DNA from: an uncultured Catenibacterium sp.
Lineage (GTDB): Bacteria; Bacillota_I; Bacilli_A; Erysipelotrichales; Coprobacillaceae
Direction of reading: 5' to 3'
Length of the DNA: 6,338 nucleotides
Assembly: GCF_900764565.1 (NCBI RefSeq)
Contig: NZ_CAAFOM010000275.1
Coordinates: 1 to 6,338 of the forward strand
Part shown: piece by piece, positions 6,265 to 6,338 of the stretch
Layout: the number at the start of each line of letters is the position of its first letter
Numbering within the stretch: position 1 is the first letter of the stretch
Program-made: the position numbers and the translations under genes
The notes under the pieces: model-generated
Told to the model about the DNA's origin: nothing
What the model saw: only the letters and a program-made list of their open reading frames with translations
Database searches by the model: none

Positions 6265-6338
6265 GTGACTGAATTAAAAGAAATATGTAAAGTTCAATGT
6301 GGATTTGCGTTTGATTCAAAAAAGTTTACAGAAGATGA
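6265..6338 (+). CDS. hsdS: Second HsdS specificity subunit, 5' end only (cut by window end)
   Basis: Only 24 codons and two further bases are visible, from GTG 6265, encoding the same start of recognition domain 1 as the first hsdS (MTELKEICKVQCGFAFDSKK and onward). The frame is open to the window end. It lies 82 nt after the recombinase stop. Whether the rest is a full second hsdS with a different second recognition domain, a silent half-gene cassette, or the first hsdS again cannot be seen. The strong SD of the first hsdS is missing here; only the weak AGGG (6254-6257) inside the repeat precedes the GTG. The copy may therefore be silent or poorly expressed unless moved behind hsdM. Confidence 0.8.
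   Translation, partial: MTELKEICKVQCGFAFDSKKFTED

Larger units (their letters stand above)
6240..6338 (+). repeat. hsdS: Direct repeat copy 2: second hsdS 5' end
   Basis: All 99 nt to the window end match 3977-4075 exactly, in direct orientation. This copy is preceded by the recombinase gene and spacer instead of hsdM, and lacks the AAAGGAG of the first site. Perfect identity, including non-coding bases, implies recent or ongoing recombination or gene conversion. It could also be a loop in the assembly. Confidence 0.95.

Noticed and set aside
4002..6338. An inverted hsdS cassette, as in classic inverting type I loci
   Set aside because: I looked for reverse-complement copies of the hsdS start, central helix region and 3' end in the window and saw none. 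Only the direct copy at 6240 is present; inverted copies could lie beyond the window.

Overview
This is an AT-rich window with strong purine-rich ribosome binding sites, AGA-dominated arginine codons and a PepF-type oligoendopeptidase. It fits a low-GC Firmicute (Bacillota). A gut Erysipelotrichia-like organism is a guess from style only; nothing here fixes the genus. Every real gene reads on the + strand.

Layout: (1) Positions 5-1804 hold a complete M3 zinc metallopeptidase (PepF), closed by a hairpin terminator. (2) Positions 1854-2440 are a self-contained unit: a good promoter, an XRE-type helix-turn-helix protein with two membrane segments, and a terminator. (3) From about 2463 an extended -10 promoter drives a type I modification cassette: hsdM (2494-3954), hsdS (4002-5126) and a tyrosine recombinase (5187-6182). 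No terminator is visible between these three. (4) After the recombinase, a 57-nt AT-rich spacer leads into a second copy of the 5' end of hsdS. This copy is identical over all 99 nt visible (3977-4075 equals 6240-6338), lies in the same orientation, and is cut by the window end.

How the genes work together: HsdM supplies the N6-adenine methyltransferase and HsdS the two target recognition domains that set the DNA sequence methylated. The recombinase retains all six catalytic residues and sits between repeated hsdS 5' ends. This is the layout expected of a locus that switches HsdS specificity by recombination, as in the known phase-variable type I systems (phasevarions). The unusual point is the direct rather than inverted orientation of the visible copies. 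That geometry predicts excision, tandem duplication or cassette exchange of a 2263-bp hsdS-int unit rather than simple inversion. An imperfect 7-bp inverted repeat with a 7-nt spacer lies just inside the repeat edge and is a candidate recombinase site. No hsdR (restriction subunit) is in the window, so whether the system restricts DNA or only methylates it cannot be told.

Caveat: the repeat runs to the last base of the window. The end could therefore be a true second hsdS, a circle or tandem junction, or an assembly path looping back into the first copy.
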